Positions 31,189-40,091 of a stretch of DNA of 64,000 nt are shown piece by piece. Where the stretch lies: contig CBFHXF010000003.1 of assembly GCA_965659745.1 (NCBI GenBank), forward strand, positions 30,601 to 94,600, read 5' to 3'. Both the position numbers and the translations under genes were made by a program. The notes below the pieces were generated by a model. That model made no database searches and was not told where the DNA came from. It saw only the letters and a list, made by a program, of their open reading frames with translations. This DNA is from VMCP01 sp965659745 (GTDB taxonomy: Bacteria; Bacteroidota; Bacteroidia; NS11-12g; UBA955). How positions within the stretch are numbered: position 1 is the first letter of the stretch; each line of letters starts with the position of its first letter.

Positions 31189-34017
31189 CTATTTGAGGTT
31201 TGATTCTTGCTTATTTTTAGCGTCGTCAATGAGTTTTTGAGCACGGGTATTGGTTTCGTTTTCTAAAGCATTGGCTTTTGCATTGGCTTCAGACTCGATT
31301 TTATCGGCTTTCGCATACCCTTCTTTTCTCAAATTATCGGCCTTCTTTTGGGCTTCCTCATTGAGTTTTTTAGCGGCCTTTTCGGCGGCAATTTTCTCTA
31401 GAGGATTGCGGGCTTTGGCTTTTAATGCGTCTACCTCCGCTTTGGTTTTATCGAGTCCTGTTTGCACCAATCTATCGGTCTCTTTTCTGGATTTGTCGGC
31501 TAAACTTTTACCCTCAGCGCGCAATTGATCGGCTTTTTCTTTGGCTTCAGCTTTTAATTTAGCGGCTTGAGCTTCGGCTTCTTCGATGGCCTTGTCGGCC
31601 ACTTTGTTCACTTCTTTTTTTACTTCTGCTACGGCCTTCTCTTTGTATTCTTCAACCACTTTCATGCCTAATTGCTTCCAATCGATGCGCAATTTAGGAC
31701 TCGTAGTGGTTCCAACTATAGACATGGGAACTGCTTTGCCTTGGGTATAGAAAAAGCCTTTGAAATTTAGGTTTTGGGCCAAATCGACATCTCCGGAGAA
31801 AGCCATTTTTGCTCCTTCATAAATATCCAGTCGGATGCTGTCTTTGAGCGATAACTTACCCTCGTTGATGGCAAATCCCATCTTGCCAGGTTTGATTTTT
31901 ACGTCTTGGAGCTTACTTTTATTCCATTTAAACTGCTCGAAAACTTGTGTCAGCCATTCGGGCGATTTCAAGTTTTGCGCTTGTGTTACCGCCATCAAAC
32001 CATCGGCAGAAACGCTCTGCATATCTACACTTAGGTCTTCGGCCAAATCACTTAAAAGGTCCATATTTAGATTAAAGGGGGCGTCTAAATCTTTTAAAAT
32101 TGGCGCATAGGTATCGAGCATTTTGAAATTGCTACTTATGTTCTTGGGTATGAGATTTTGAAGGGAGAAATTGGCCTTAATTTGGGGTTTGCCTCCTTCG
32201 AAATAGGCATAATTTGTGGCAAATGAAATTTGACTCCCCCAAATTTCAGCTTTGATTGGATCGATATTAAGTTGGCCGTCTTTAACGGCAATTTTGGCTT
32301 CACACTGCTTCAATTGATAATCGCCGTATAACAATTCTCCAATTTTTCCCTGGAAAACCATATCTAAATTGGCAGGTAATTGAGGGGCGGTTAGAGCCGC
32401 AGTATCGCTACTTACTTCTGTTTCGGGGGAGGTTTCTTCGCTTGCGGGCATCCACTCGTTCAGATCGATGCGTTGACTGCTAATTCGCAATGCACCACTT
32501 AAGGTTTCGTTATTCAAGGCATAACCTAACATGTTATTAAGTCGGCCTTCTGTAATTTCCACCGAAGAAGAACCATATCGAATGGATGAGGGACTGATGA
32601 TAAAGGCACTGGGTGTGGCTTTGATATCGAGGTTTTTGATGTCGGTTAGGAGTAACCCTGGGGCTGCATAACGGAATCCATATAAACCAAGGCTTCCTTC
32701 AACCTTAAGATCGTCGAATTCTTGTTTTTCTACGGAGGCATAATGTCCGTCGAAGACCAAACCGGCTTTTACATTTCCTGATAAATTAACCCCCGAGTCT
32801 AAAGGCAACATATCTTTCCAATCGTCGAGGGTAAGATTGGCGGCAATTTCTCCGCGGGCGTAAGGACTGGAAATGGGATTCTTCGTGAACAAGTTCATCT
32901 TGAACGGATCTTTTCCCAGCAATAAACTGAAATTTTTCAGATCGACAGTGGTATGATCTGGATCTCCGTCTTCATTTAAAACATGCAGGTCTACGTTTAT
33001 ACCGCTAACCGCTTTGGGTAAATCGGGATATTGAAATTGGGCGTTTTCAACGGAAAGGTCTATTTTGGTTTGGGGCATTTTAAGATCATCCATGATGCCT
33101 TTTATAGCCATGTTACATGCCATTTTTCCTGAGGCTTTAACATTATTGAAGTCAGACGTATAACAACCTGGAATGGCAGAGAGCAAGGATTTGAATTCAG
33201 AATTGGGCACGCCAATTTTCAAGTCCATGTCCATGTTCTCGTCGTTCATTTGCACCCATCCTGTCATTTCTACAGGGAGTTCATTCAATTTTGCTTTTAA
33301 AGGTTCGAATCCAAAACGGAATTTTTCTAAGTCCATTTGAATATCACTTTCCATGTCAAATTTGGCTTTCGATACCAAAGTCATTCCTTCATAGGAAAGG
33401 TTCATGGCTTGGGCGCGGTAATGACTGGCGAGGGTGAAAATATCTTTTTCGAAGTTGCCATCGGCATCGAAATCGGAAGCAATAGATTCAAAATCTACGC
33501 CCATGCTTACGTCTTTATAGCGTATATGGGCATTTTTGACTTCAATATGATTCAATTTTAGAGAAATAGGAGCGGCGGCCGTATCTACAGGTTCCACCGG
33601 TGCGGTGCTATCGTAAGGAACGATATCGTAGTTGGCGCGGCCACTCTTGAGCACATGAACAAAGATTCGGGGATCATTTAAATAGATTTTTTTGATGCCT
33701 ATGGGTTCGGTATCGGAGAAAAGGGAAGCGATATCGAGGGTGAGCCTTAAATTTCCAACTTGAAAAAGGGTATCTTTTTGGAAGGAATCAATGCCTACAA
33801 TTTTTAAGTTGTTTACCCCAACGGAAAGGTTGGGGAAGTTTCGAATCAAACTTAAGCTCAAATCTTCATCGAATGTGATGGTAGCATTTACCGATTCTGA
33901 GGCGGTTTCTTGAGCTACTTTTAAAATTTTGCCTTTGAAAGCAAAGGGCAATACCAATAAGATAATAAAGATTGCTACTACAAGGCCACTAAAGCGAATT
34001 AACCACTTTTTCATCAT
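31189..34017 (-). CDS. AsmA-like envelope protein with long charged C-terminal helix
   Basis: About 942 residues from the ATG at 34017 (MMKKWLIRFSGLVVAIFIILLVLPF), which gives a proper signal anchor; an upstream ATG at 34032 adds only MYFRC. The body is a repeated beta-groove AsmA/DUF748-like protein of the bridge-like lipid-transfer group: 'ITFDEDLSLSLIRNFPNLSVGVNNLKI', 'IHIEVKNAHIRYKD'-like strands, and late 'DVKIKPGKMGFAINEGKLSLKDSIRLDIYEGAKM..SGDVDL'. Residues ~785-940 are different: Lys/Glu/Ala-rich with repeated KA-D/E-x-LR-x-EG-x-AK units, predicted helix or coiled coil. It spans the periplasm from an inner-membrane anchor by family. Confidence 0.88.
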   Translation of the reverse strand: MMKKWLIRFSGLVVAIFIILLVLPFAFKGKILKVAQETASESVNATITFDEDLSLSLIRNFPNLSVGVNNLKIVGIDSFQKDTLFQVGNLRLTLDIASLFSDTEPIGIKKIYLNDPRIFVHVLKSGRANYDIVPYDSTAPVEPVDTAAAPISLKLNHIEVKNAHIRYKDVSMGVDFESIASDFDADGNFEKDIFTLASHYRAQAMNLSYEGMTLVSKAKFDMESDIQMDLEKFRFGFEPLKAKLNELPVEMTGWVQMNDENMDMDLKIGVPNSEFKSLLSAIPGCYTSDFNNVKASGKMACNMAIKGIMDDLKMPQTKIDLSVENAQFQYPDLPKAVSGINVDLHVLNEDGDPDHTTVDLKNFSLLLGKDPFKMNLFTKNPISSPYARGEIAANLTLDDWKDMLPLDSGVNLSGNVKAGLVFDGHYASVEKQEFDDLKVEGSLGLYGFRYAAPGLLLTDIKNLDIKATPSAFIISPSSIRYGSSSVEITEGRLNNMLGYALNNETLSGALRISSQRIDLNEWMPASEETSPETEVSSDTAALTAPQLPANLDMVFQGKIGELLYGDYQLKQCEAKIAVKDGQLNIDPIKAEIWGSQISFATNYAYFEGGKPQIKANFSLQNLIPKNISSNFKMLDTYAPILKDLDAPFNLNMDLLSDLAEDLSVDMQSVSADGLMAVTQAQNLKSPEWLTQVFEQFKWNKSKLQDVKIKPGKMGFAINEGKLSLKDSIRLDIYEGAKMAFSGDVDLAQNLNFKGFFYTQGKAVPMSIVGTTTSPKLRIDWKQLGMKVVEEYKEKAVAEVKKEVNKVADKAIEEAEAQAAKLKAEAKEKADQLRAEGKSLADKSRKETDRLVQTGLDKTKAEVDALKAKARNPLEKIAAEKAAKKLNEEAQKKADNLRKEGYAKADKIESEANAKANALENETNTRAQKLIDDAKNKQESNLK

Positions 34018-34152
34018 ACAACGAAAATACAATTTTTAATGAAGTTATGAACGAGGGGATTCGATACATTTGATGAAAATTGCAAAAAAGCGCTTAAGAT
34101 TTTTTTGCATTTTGCGTAACTTCGCTCGGGTAGAACCCTAATAACAAAAAAT

Positions 34153-34587
34153 ATGATAACCGGACTTACACACATGCACTCATTATTGCGATGGGTAATT
34201 TTAATTTTATTGATTTACACGATTATCCGTTCCTTTCAAGGCAAGGCAGGTAAGGAAGCTCGTTTTTTAACCATCGTAACACATATAATGTTACTCATTG
34301 GTTTGGCGCAATGGTTTATGGGTAATTGGGGCTTAAAATTAATTCAGGCTAACGGCATGGGTGAAGTTATGAAGTCATCGGCGCAGCGTTTTTTCGTGAT
34401 AGAACATACCTTAACCATGATTATTGCTACGGTATTAATTACCATGGGCGGCGTTTTCCTTAGAAACGGTAAAAGCAGCGCTAAGTGGTTGTATGTGGTC
34501 GCATTACTACTCATTTTATCGCGCATTCCTTGGCCATTCATGGATGCGGGTATTGCCCGCGGTTGGTTTCCTGGAGTAGGCGTTTAA
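34153..34587 (+). CDS. four-span membrane protein with conserved His
   Basis: A 144-residue membrane protein with spans near 13-29, 42-57, 86-104 and 110-130. His residues occur at the ends of spans (THMHSLLRW, IVTHIMLL, FVIEHTLTMI), as in small heme-binding membrane proteins; similar Bacteroidota proteins are sometimes labelled cytochrome-b-like, but the sequence alone does not prove heme binding. It stands alone, with a terminator 29 nt after the stop. Confidence 0.8.
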   Translation: MITGLTHMHSLLRWVILILLIYTIIRSFQGKAGKEARFLTIVTHIMLLIGLAQWFMGNWGLKLIQANGMGEVMKSSAQRFFVIEHTLTMIIATVLITMGGVFLRNGKSSAKWLYVVALLLILSRIPWPFMDAGIARGWFPGVGV

Positions 34588-34615
34588 TCCAATCGAACCT
34601 ATATTGAATTTGTCG

Positions 34616-34646
34616 AAAGGCCCCTGTTATATGGGGCCTTTTTTAT
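34616..34646 (+). terminator. terminator after the four-span gene
   Basis: AAAGGCCCC (34616-34624) pairs with GGGGCCTTT (34633-34641) around an 8-nt loop, followed by a T-rich run. Confidence 0.85.
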
Positions 34647-34707
34647 TATTTTTGGGGGAAGTTTTTGATCTTTTTACATACAGTTATAGTTTGAAAAATT
34701 GCGCATT

Positions 34708-36141
34708 ATGAAAAAATCAACTTGGATTGGAATTGTTCTAATAGCATTTTTAGCGGGATATGCAGGTTCTTGGACACAGCAAAGAAATGCCGGTAGTAAT
34801 ACGCCTACCTTAAAAATCGCTTCCGAATCTGACGGGCTGCCTACTCGGGTCGCATCGTCGGGGATGGTATTAAGTTCATTTGAAGAAGCAAGTGCGATTT
34901 CTACCTCTACAGTTGTATTTATAAAGACGGTTTCTACGGTTCGATATGAAAATCCACTCGGGTGGTTTTGGGATTTTGATCCTTTTGGAAGCAGGGGTAA
35001 GGCATCTTCTACCGGAAGTGGTGTTATTGTCAATGCCGACGGTTATATCGTAACCAATAATCACGTGATTCAAGGGGCAGAACAGATTTCGGTGGTATTG
35101 AATAAGGATAAAAAGGAGTATAAAGCCGAGGTTATTGGCACCGATCCGAGTTCGGATCTGGCCTTAATCAAAATCGACAAGAAGGATTTACCTGCGATTG
35201 TTTTTGGAAATTCTGACCGCGTGAACGTTGGGGAATGGGTGTTAGCGGTAGGAAATCCGTTTAATTTAACCAGCACGGTAACCGCTGGAATTGTGAGTGC
35301 GAAAGGCAGAAATATTAATATTGTCAAGAATCAATTCCCCATAGAAAGTTTCATTCAAACAGATGCGGCTATCAATCCAGGTAATTCTGGTGGGGCCTTG
35401 GTGAATTTAAAAGGGGAATTGGTTGGAATTAATACGGCTATTCAGTCGAATACAGGCAGTTATACGGGTTATGGATTTGCAATTCCGAGTAATATCGTTC
35501 AAAAAATAGTGAAGGATTTTATTGAAAAAGGCGAGGTTCTGAGAGCTTTTACGGGCTTCGAGGTAGCATCGGTTAGTGCGGAAGAAATGCAATCGCTGAA
35601 ATTGGAAAAGGAACCCATAAAAGTAAGATCGGTATTAGAAGACGGTCCTGCAGACAAAGCCGGTATCAAAGCGGGAGATTTTATTGTAAAAATAGGAGAT
35701 CAGGATATTGATGGCAGGTCGAGTTATGATGAGTTTTTGGCTTATCAAAGGCCCAATTATGAAGTACCTATTACGATTTTGCATGAAGGTAAAGAACGAA
35801 AATTGAAGCTGAATTTGATAGACGGAAAGTCACAACGCGAACTTATGATGCGGGGAGTTGTGGGCAGCAAATATCTAGGAGCCGACTTTCAAGCCTTGAA
35901 TGCAACCGATAAAGGAAAGTATAAGATTGCTTCGGGCATTCGAATTTTGAACATCAAGCGTGGAGGTGCCATTTCTCAAATGGGCTTGGGCGAAGGATTT
36001 GTGATATTGAAATATAATGGCAAGGTATACGAAGACCCCGAAGATTTGATTGCGGCCATGGAAGGAAGCAGCGGCAGCATGAAAATTGAAGGTATCGATG
36101 CTCGAGGCAATAAACAAACCTTTTCCTTTTTTAGATATTAA
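34708..36141 (+). CDS. periplasmic serine protease, HtrA/DegQ family
   Basis: About 477 residues from the ATG at 34708; a TTG nine bases earlier is a less likely start. A signal anchor (STWIGIVLIAFLAGYAGS) is followed by a trypsin-like domain with His in 'IVTNNHVIQGA', Asp in 'DPSSDLALIKI' and Ser in 'INPGNSGGALVN', so the triad is complete. Two PDZ domains follow: one with 'VLEDGPADKAGIKAGDFIVKIGD', and a second, weaker one with 'ILNIKRGGAISQMGLGEGFVILKYNGK'. It would degrade or refold misfolded envelope proteins. Confidence 0.95.
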   Translation: MKKSTWIGIVLIAFLAGYAGSWTQQRNAGSNTPTLKIASESDGLPTRVASSGMVLSSFEEASAISTSTVVFIKTVSTVRYENPLGWFWDFDPFGSRGKASSTGSGVIVNADGYIVTNNHVIQGAEQISVVLNKDKKEYKAEVIGTDPSSDLALIKIDKKDLPAIVFGNSDRVNVGEWVLAVGNPFNLTSTVTAGIVSAKGRNINIVKNQFPIESFIQTDAAINPGNSGGALVNLKGELVGINTAIQSNTGSYTGYGFAIPSNIVQKIVKDFIEKGEVLRAFTGFEVASVSAEEMQSLKLEKEPIKVRSVLEDGPADKAGIKAGDFIVKIGDQDIDGRSSYDEFLAYQRPNYEVPITILHEGKERKLKLNLIDGKSQRELMMRGVVGSKYLGADFQALNATDKGKYKIASGIRILNIKRGGAISQMGLGEGFVILKYNGKVYEDPEDLIAAMEGSSGSMKIEGIDARGNKQTFSFFRY

Positions 36142-36163
36142 AAGGGCGTTTGTAGATTAGTTT

Positions 36164-36171
36164 TATCTTTG
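36164..36171 (+). promoter_or_regulatory. -7 box of kdsA
   Basis: TATCTTTG matches TAnnTTTG exactly, 7 nt before the kdsA ATG. The leader would be very short or absent. A TTTG at 36149-36152 is too close for a usual -33 element. Confidence 0.4.
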
Positions 36172-36177
36172 TGGAAT

Positions 36178-36990
36178 ATGATTCCGCAAATACCTTTATT
36201 AAAACATACTGAGTCGAATAACTTTTTTATTCTGGCAGGTCCTTGTGCCATTGAGGGCCGTGATATGGCCTTGAACATTGCTGAAAATTTAGTAAAAATC
36301 AGTGAGGAATTGAAAATTCCCTTAGTTTTTAAGGGGTCATATAGGAAGGCCAACCGCTCTAGGTTGGATTCTTTCACGGGTATTGGAGATGAAAACGCTT
36401 TGAAAATATTGGCGGAGGTACGCCAACAGTTTCAAATACCCGTAGTAACCGATATTCACGAATCGCATGAGGCTGCTATGGCGGCAGAATACGTAGATGT
36501 TTTACAAATACCCGCATTTTTATTTCGTCAAACCGAATTATTAGTGGCGGCTTCGGCTACAGGTAAGTGGATCAATGTAAAAAAGGGACAATTTGCGGCG
36601 GCGGGAGCGATGCAGCATGCCTTGGTGAAATGTCAAGAATCGGGAAATAATAATGTGATGTTAACCGATCGAGGCAATTCTTTTGGGTATACCGATTTGA
36701 TTGTAGATTACCGGAACATCCCAGAGATGCAATCATTTGGAGCTCCTGTAATTATGGATATTACCCACAGTTTGCAACAGCCCAATCAAGCCTCTGGAGT
36801 AACGGGGGGTAAGCCTCAATTAATAGAGACTATTGCCAAGGCGGCAATAGCGGTGGGTGCAGATGGATTATTCGTAGAAACGCATCCAAATCCGAGTGAG
36901 GCTAAATCTGACGGTGCTAATATGTTGCCTTTATCCCAAATGAAGGGTTTGCTAGAGCGATTGGTTCGCATTCGCGAGGCGGTACAATAA
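36178..36990 (+). CDS. kdsA: 3-deoxy-8-phosphooctulonate synthase (Kdo-8-phosphate synthase)
   Basis: A 270-residue aldolase-type enzyme that condenses phosphoenolpyruvate and arabinose-5-phosphate in Kdo synthesis for lipopolysaccharide. The ATG at 36178 is used; the TTG at 36169 only adds three residues. Motifs: 'FFILAGPCAIEG', 'VFKGSYRKANRSRLDSFTG', 'VVTDIHESHEA', 'VLQIPAFLFRQTELLVAAS', 'NVKKGQFAAAGAM', 'LTDRGNSFGYTDLIVD' and 'PVIMDITHSLQQPN'. Length is typical. It functions in the same surface-lipid pathway as lpxB earlier in the window. Confidence 0.96.
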   Translation: MIPQIPLLKHTESNNFFILAGPCAIEGRDMALNIAENLVKISEELKIPLVFKGSYRKANRSRLDSFTGIGDENALKILAEVRQQFQIPVVTDIHESHEAAMAAEYVDVLQIPAFLFRQTELLVAASATGKWINVKKGQFAAAGAMQHALVKCQESGNNNVMLTDRGNSFGYTDLIVDYRNIPEMQSFGAPVIMDITHSLQQPNQASGVTGGKPQLIETIAKAAIAVGADGLFVETHPNPSEAKSDGANMLPLSQMKGLLERLVRIREAVQ

Positions 36991-37156
36991 TAAAATTAGA
37001 GAAAATCACGTAGGGTATTGGGTAATGAAAAATCTAGTGGGCGTTATATGGATTGATAGCGTGAAATAATCATACAGATTGGTAGCTTTAAACAATCAAT
37101 CGGATGGGTTGCATTATCATATGTAAGTAATCTATACTCTTGGGTGAAGATTAATA
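36991..37156. other. noncoding stretch after kdsA
   Basis: An AT-rich stretch with no convincing frame, RNA gene or repeat seen, ending at the shared terminator. Confidence 0.5.
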
Positions 37157-37191
37157 AAAAAGGGCCGTCTCATGTGGAGACGGCCCTTTTT
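37157..37191. terminator. two-way terminator between kdsA and the PorE-like gene
   Basis: AAAAAGGGCCGTCTC pairs with GAGACGGCCCTTTTT around a 5-nt loop (37172-37176). Strong on both strands; ends both converging transcripts. Confidence 0.9.
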
Positions 37192-37214
37192 ATGTTAAGG
37201 ACTTTCCTTCCGGT

Positions 37215-39992
37215 TTAATTGTCCGAATCGTCGGTATTATCGGCTGCTTTTTTGCCTTTCGGAGTTCTTTGTGGTTTTTCTTTAACCGGCTTAGCTTTCC
37301 ATTCGCGAGGAACGCGTTTTGGAATTAACACATATTCAGTTTCTGTTTTATATGAATCAGATTTGAAATACTTGCTTAATACACGTGTGCCTACGGTAGG
37401 GCCTTTGGCACGCTCGTCAATTTTGAATTGGATTCCATTAACTTCATAGCGACCCATTTTTACTAAATCTACAGTAAAGCGATTTCCGGGTAGTTTTACT
37501 TTTCCAACCTTAAACTTATCACCGCTTACGAAATCTTTCTTCTTAATAAGCTTTTTGGTATACCATTCTGCGGCCAATTCGGGAGAAATAACGTTTACAC
37601 GTGCTTTTTCGTCGATGATTAACATGGCAGGCTCAAGGTCTTGAATCATGACAGGGACGGAAATTTGGTCACCGTCTTTTGTAATAGGAAGTTTCACCGC
37701 ATAGGTTAAATCTACAGCCGGTTTAGCAGCGGCAATTTGAGCGGCAGAATCCATTTTGGCAACAGAATCACGTGTAGAAGAACCACTATTGGTATTGTTC
37801 ATGTCTACATCTTGATTCACTTTAACCCTTGATTTTTTATCTTCAAATGCAAAACGAACGGTGGTACGTCGATTTTGTTGGTGCTGGTACTCATCGCAAG
37901 GCACAAAAGGTTTACCTTCTAGTGTAGTTATTTCACTTGCTTTATATGAATCGTAATAACTGCTAATAACATTTCCACGTCGGTCTTTTTCGATAACCAT
38001 TTTACGTGTTTTTCCCGCTATATAAGGAGTGAATCCTGCTTTCTCAGCGCCTTCGCATTTACAATCGTTGATGAGTTCCTTTTCTCCAAAACCTACAGCA
38101 ACGATACGGGCAGAATCTATATTCCAACGGCGCATTAAATAGGTACGGGCAGAATCTGCACGGCGTTGCGCCAATCGGGTATTGTATTCTTCAGATGCGC
38201 GACAGTCGGTATGTGAACCCAATTCGGCAATTAGTCTTGGATAGCGGATTAATACTTCTTGAGCAAATGTATCTAGTACTTTAGCTGCATCTGGACGGAT
38301 GGCCGCAGAGTCTAAGTCGTAGAATATAGGCAATGAGTAAATTTGATCCAATGGGTTAATCAAACAGAAATCTTGCTCTAACTGAGTCGAAAAACGAATG
38401 CCATGAGTGGTACGGTTTACGGGAGGCTTCTCAAAATAATATAATTCTGGGAAGGTAGCTGTGATTTCGTAATTGGTGCGAGGATTTAAATCGGCTAGAT
38501 ATTCTCCGTTTTCGTTAGCCTTCATGATAATTTTAGAAGTGTCTTTATCATTAGTGATGGTAACGGTAGCTCCTACAAGAGGTTTATTGGTATTACAATC
38601 GGTAACCACACCACGGATGGAAATCACCAATGGGAGTACATCAAATTCGTAAATATCGTCGTCGTTACGGCGGCTGCCTCTGTTAGACGTAAAATAACCT
38701 TTCTTAGCGTTTCCACCAGTGAAAGTAATAGCAAAATCATCACCCCCTGAGTTCAATGGTTCACGAAGGTTTTCCATATTGTCCCACTTGGTAATATCGT
38801 CGGTTTGATCGGCGGCGAACATGTCCATCCCTCCTAAACCGGGCCACCAGCTAGAGCTGAAGTACAAACGGTTATCGTGTGAATTGAAATAGGGGTAATA
38901 TTCGTCACCGGGTGAGTTAATAGTGGGACCTAGGTTAACAGGATTTCCCCAGGAACGAGAGCGGCGACTGTAAGTTACTGCCCAAATATCAAAACCACCG
39001 TAACCTCCTTCGCGATCGGAAGAGAAGTATAGGACTTTGTCATCGGGACTTAAAGCGGGGTGACCGTAACTATGGGTAGAGTCGGCTTTGCAAATTTCTA
39101 ATGGGTCGCCCATTTGCCAATCGGGGCCTACTTTTTTCATTTGGTAAATGGCGCATTTTTCTGATTTTCCGTCTGTTCCTCCGCATTGGGTGATATACAT
39201 TTCAGAAAATCTTCGGTTGAAGGTTAGGCCTCCTTCATTGAATTTGGTACTGGCTGATTTTGAAAAAACAGGTCGATTCCATTCGATTTGAGGTTCAACG
39301 TCTGCTTTTTGACCTCTTTTCTTACGTGCTTTTTTTCCTTCAACGTACCATATATCGGCCCAATGTTCCATGGTGCCGCTGTAAATTCGTTTGTTCATTC
39401 CCCCTTCTCTGTCGGAAGCAAAAAATACAACATCGTCCTTTCTTGAAGCCACCATGGGGGCCCAGTCATTTGCACTGGAGTTAGCCGTTTTGAATTCTTT
39501 TACTTGAAACAAAGAACTGTCTTTCGTCCAACGCAAGGCCAATTCACAACCGTACATTCTTTGCAAAACTTCACTATCTCCGGGTACTCGCTCTAGATAA
39601 TCATCGTAGGCCCCAAGGGCTTTGCGATAATCTTCCATTTTTTTGAGCATGTTGGCTTTCATGAGTAATGCGGTCGTATTGTTCGGGTCTTTTCTTAAAA
39701 CCCGTTCGTACAATTTTAACGCCCGGTCGTATTTGTTATTCAATCGATAGGATTCAGCGGCCAAGAGCAGAGCCATTTCTTTTTTCTCTTTGTCTTCTTC
39801 ATTGCGGTAAACATTTTCGAATGTTACTGCTGCTTGACCGTAATACCCTTGGTCGTAAAGTGTTTTGGCCTCTTCAAATTTTGGAGCACAGCCCCAAAAC
39901 ATCAAAGAACTAACCACACTTAATAGGGCAAAACGCAAGATATTTTTCGTCTTTTTCACGATGGATTCTTGGTAGATTGTACGCATCTTCAC
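37215..39992 (-). CDS. PorE-like OmpA-family lipoprotein with extra retropepsin-like domain
   Basis: A 925-residue lipoprotein: leader ending 'SLMFWGC' (lipidated Cys at ~34). TPR-like helices follow at 35-150 (AKTLYDQGYYGQAAVTFENVYRN). Then come PD40 propeller blades at ~170-455 ('HPALSPDDKVLYFSSDREGGYGGFDIW'), a carboxypeptidase-like regulatory domain at ~455-545 and an OmpA-like peptidoglycan-binding domain at ~560-660 ('ELGSHTDCRASEEYNTRLAQRRADS'). This TPR/PD40/CRD/OmpA order matches the T9SS protein PorE. Beyond it, after a Ser/Asp linker, residues ~751-875 resemble a retropepsin fold: 'AMLIIDEKARVNVISPELA' and 'GPTVGTRVLSKYF'. Asp784 aligns with the catalytic Asp, but the D-T/S-G motif reads DEK. 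The tail is Lys-rich. It likely anchors a complex to the wall. Confidence 0.88.
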   Translation of the reverse strand: MKMRTIYQESIVKKTKNILRFALLSVVSSLMFWGCAPKFEEAKTLYDQGYYGQAAVTFENVYRNEEDKEKKEMALLLAAESYRLNNKYDRALKLYERVLRKDPNNTTALLMKANMLKKMEDYRKALGAYDDYLERVPGDSEVLQRMYGCELALRWTKDSSLFQVKEFKTANSSANDWAPMVASRKDDVVFFASDREGGMNKRIYSGTMEHWADIWYVEGKKARKKRGQKADVEPQIEWNRPVFSKSASTKFNEGGLTFNRRFSEMYITQCGGTDGKSEKCAIYQMKKVGPDWQMGDPLEICKADSTHSYGHPALSPDDKVLYFSSDREGGYGGFDIWAVTYSRRSRSWGNPVNLGPTINSPGDEYYPYFNSHDNRLYFSSSWWPGLGGMDMFAADQTDDITKWDNMENLREPLNSGGDDFAITFTGGNAKKGYFTSNRGSRRNDDDIYEFDVLPLVISIRGVVTDCNTNKPLVGATVTITNDKDTSKIIMKANENGEYLADLNPRTNYEITATFPELYYFEKPPVNRTTHGIRFSTQLEQDFCLINPLDQIYSLPIFYDLDSAAIRPDAAKVLDTFAQEVLIRYPRLIAELGSHTDCRASEEYNTRLAQRRADSARTYLMRRWNIDSARIVAVGFGEKELINDCKCEGAEKAGFTPYIAGKTRKMVIEKDRRGNVISSYYDSYKASEITTLEGKPFVPCDEYQHQQNRRTTVRFAFEDKKSRVKVNQDVDMNNTNSGSSTRDSVAKMDSAAQIAAAKPAVDLTYAVKLPITKDGDQISVPVMIQDLEPAMLIIDEKARVNVISPELAAEWYTKKLIKKKDFVSGDKFKVGKVKLPGNRFTVDLVKMGRYEVNGIQFKIDERAKGPTVGTRVLSKYFKSDSYKTETEYVLIPKRVPREWKAKPVKEKPQRTPKGKKAADNTDDSDN

Positions 39993-40091
39993 AATTTGGC
40001 TAAATTAAGATGCTAATTAATAGATTAGTATTGAAAAATCAAAGCAAAACGGCCAATTTATTTTGCCGGAAGCCCTAAAATGACGCGATTG

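Noticed and set aside
34674..35033. A 119-codon minus-strand frame
   Set aside because: Antisense to the HtrA/DegQ gene; no domain and no plausible promoter.
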